A DNA stretch of 15,365 nucleotides, from positions 81,968-97,332 of the forward strand of contig DGSK01000028.1 of assembly GCA_002393955.1 (NCBI GenBank). The letters run 5' to 3'. Under the pieces are notes generated by a model. The model saw nothing but the letters and a program-made list of their open reading frames with translations, did not search any database and was not told the origin of the DNA. Both the position numbers and the translations under genes were made by a program. Below are positions 15,282 through 15,365 of the stretch, one piece after another; the stretch's first letter is position 1; each line of letters begins with the position of its first letter. The DNA comes from Lachnospiraceae bacterium UBA4364. Its GTDB lineage: Bacteria; Bacillota; Clostridia; Lachnospirales; Lachnospiraceae.

Positions 15282-15365
15282 GAGATTTTATTAACTAGAA
15301 CTTCCCACATATAGTCTGTGGAAAGAGAACGACGACTCGCATATGCACCGGAACCGATGCAACGC
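15282..15365 (+). ncRNA. Possible structured 5' leader, truncated
   Basis: Downstream of the extended -10 box the sequence can form CCACA/TGTGG (15305-15309 with 15317-15321, seven-base loop). Further on are nested short complements around CACCGGAACCG, with GCAT at about 15339-15342 and GATGC at 15356-15360. No start codon with a ribosome site appears before the window ends. I do not recognise a known riboswitch class, and the element is cut off. Confidence 0.3.

Larger units (their letters stand above)
15023..15365. other. Non-coding right end, divergent regulatory region
   Basis: No gene is supported in these 343 bases. Nearest the lipoprotein gene is an AT-rich zone that should hold its minus-strand promoter, although no clear -35/-10 pair stands out. 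A 6+2+6 inverted repeat, ACTTTA-CA-TAAAGT, lies at 15156-15169. On the plus strand there is an extended -10 promoter near 15266, followed by sequence with several short inverted repeats. Confidence 0.6.

Noticed and set aside
15301..15365. Possible glycine riboswitch, because of GGAAAGAG followed by CACCGGAACC and GCAA
   Set aside because: The conserved GGAGAG and CCGAAG cores are not present and the element is cut off, so the likeness is too weak to name.
15307..15365. CRISPR-like or mobile-element end at the right edge
   Set aside because: There are no regularly spaced repeats, terminal inverted repeats or transposase frame.

Overview
The window looks like chromosomal DNA from an anaerobic Firmicute of the Lachnospiraceae type, most likely a rumen or gut fibre degrader resembling Butyrivibrio or Pseudobutyrivibrio. 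The basis is a clostridial-style atp operon, a cytoplasmic FIST-domain hybrid kinase, strong AGGAGG ribosome binding sites, and a lipid-anchored family 5 cellulase. The genus is an inference from gene style; no rRNA or marker gene settles it.

Positions 1-6379 hold an F-type ATP synthase operon on the minus strand. In transcription order it reads atpZ-like, atpI-like, atpB (a), atpE (c), atpF (b), atpH (delta), atpA (alpha), atpG (gamma) and the first 186 codons of atpD (beta), which runs off the left edge. The c subunit carries the complete set of residues known to coordinate Na+ (Gln29, Val60, Glu62, Thr63, Thr64, Tyr67), so the enzyme is predicted to be Na+-coupled. The operon has several non-coding oddities: a promoter-like sequence that ends at an internal Met of atpZ, a 119-base overlap of atpZ with atpI, a palindrome-rich 149-base leader before atpE, and a palindrome between atpG and atpD.

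Positions 6380-6543 are a divergent regulatory region. Positions 6453-12258 hold a plus-strand signalling operon: a transmembrane Cache-type chemoreceptor, a 1049-residue soluble kinase (FIST, HisKA, HATPase, receiver, Hpt), and a small protein with a pseudo-receiver followed by a true receiver. A strong intrinsic terminator ends it. The residues for a His452 to Asp753 to His910 to Asp180 phosphorelay are all present, but no DNA-binding or enzymatic output domain is seen.

Positions 12436-15022 hold two minus-strand lipoprotein genes, an unrecognised 376-residue lipoprotein followed by a GH5 endoglucanase-type lipoprotein, probably co-transcribed. The right end (15023-15365) is non-coding. It has an extended -10 promoter and what looks like the start of a structured plus-strand transcript whose gene lies outside the window.

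No mobile element, CRISPR array, tRNA or rRNA was seen. The most notable observations are the Na+ signature in the c subunit, the FIST-kinase relay without an output domain, and an 18-base near-identical motif shared by the atpG-atpD gap and the cellulase leader.
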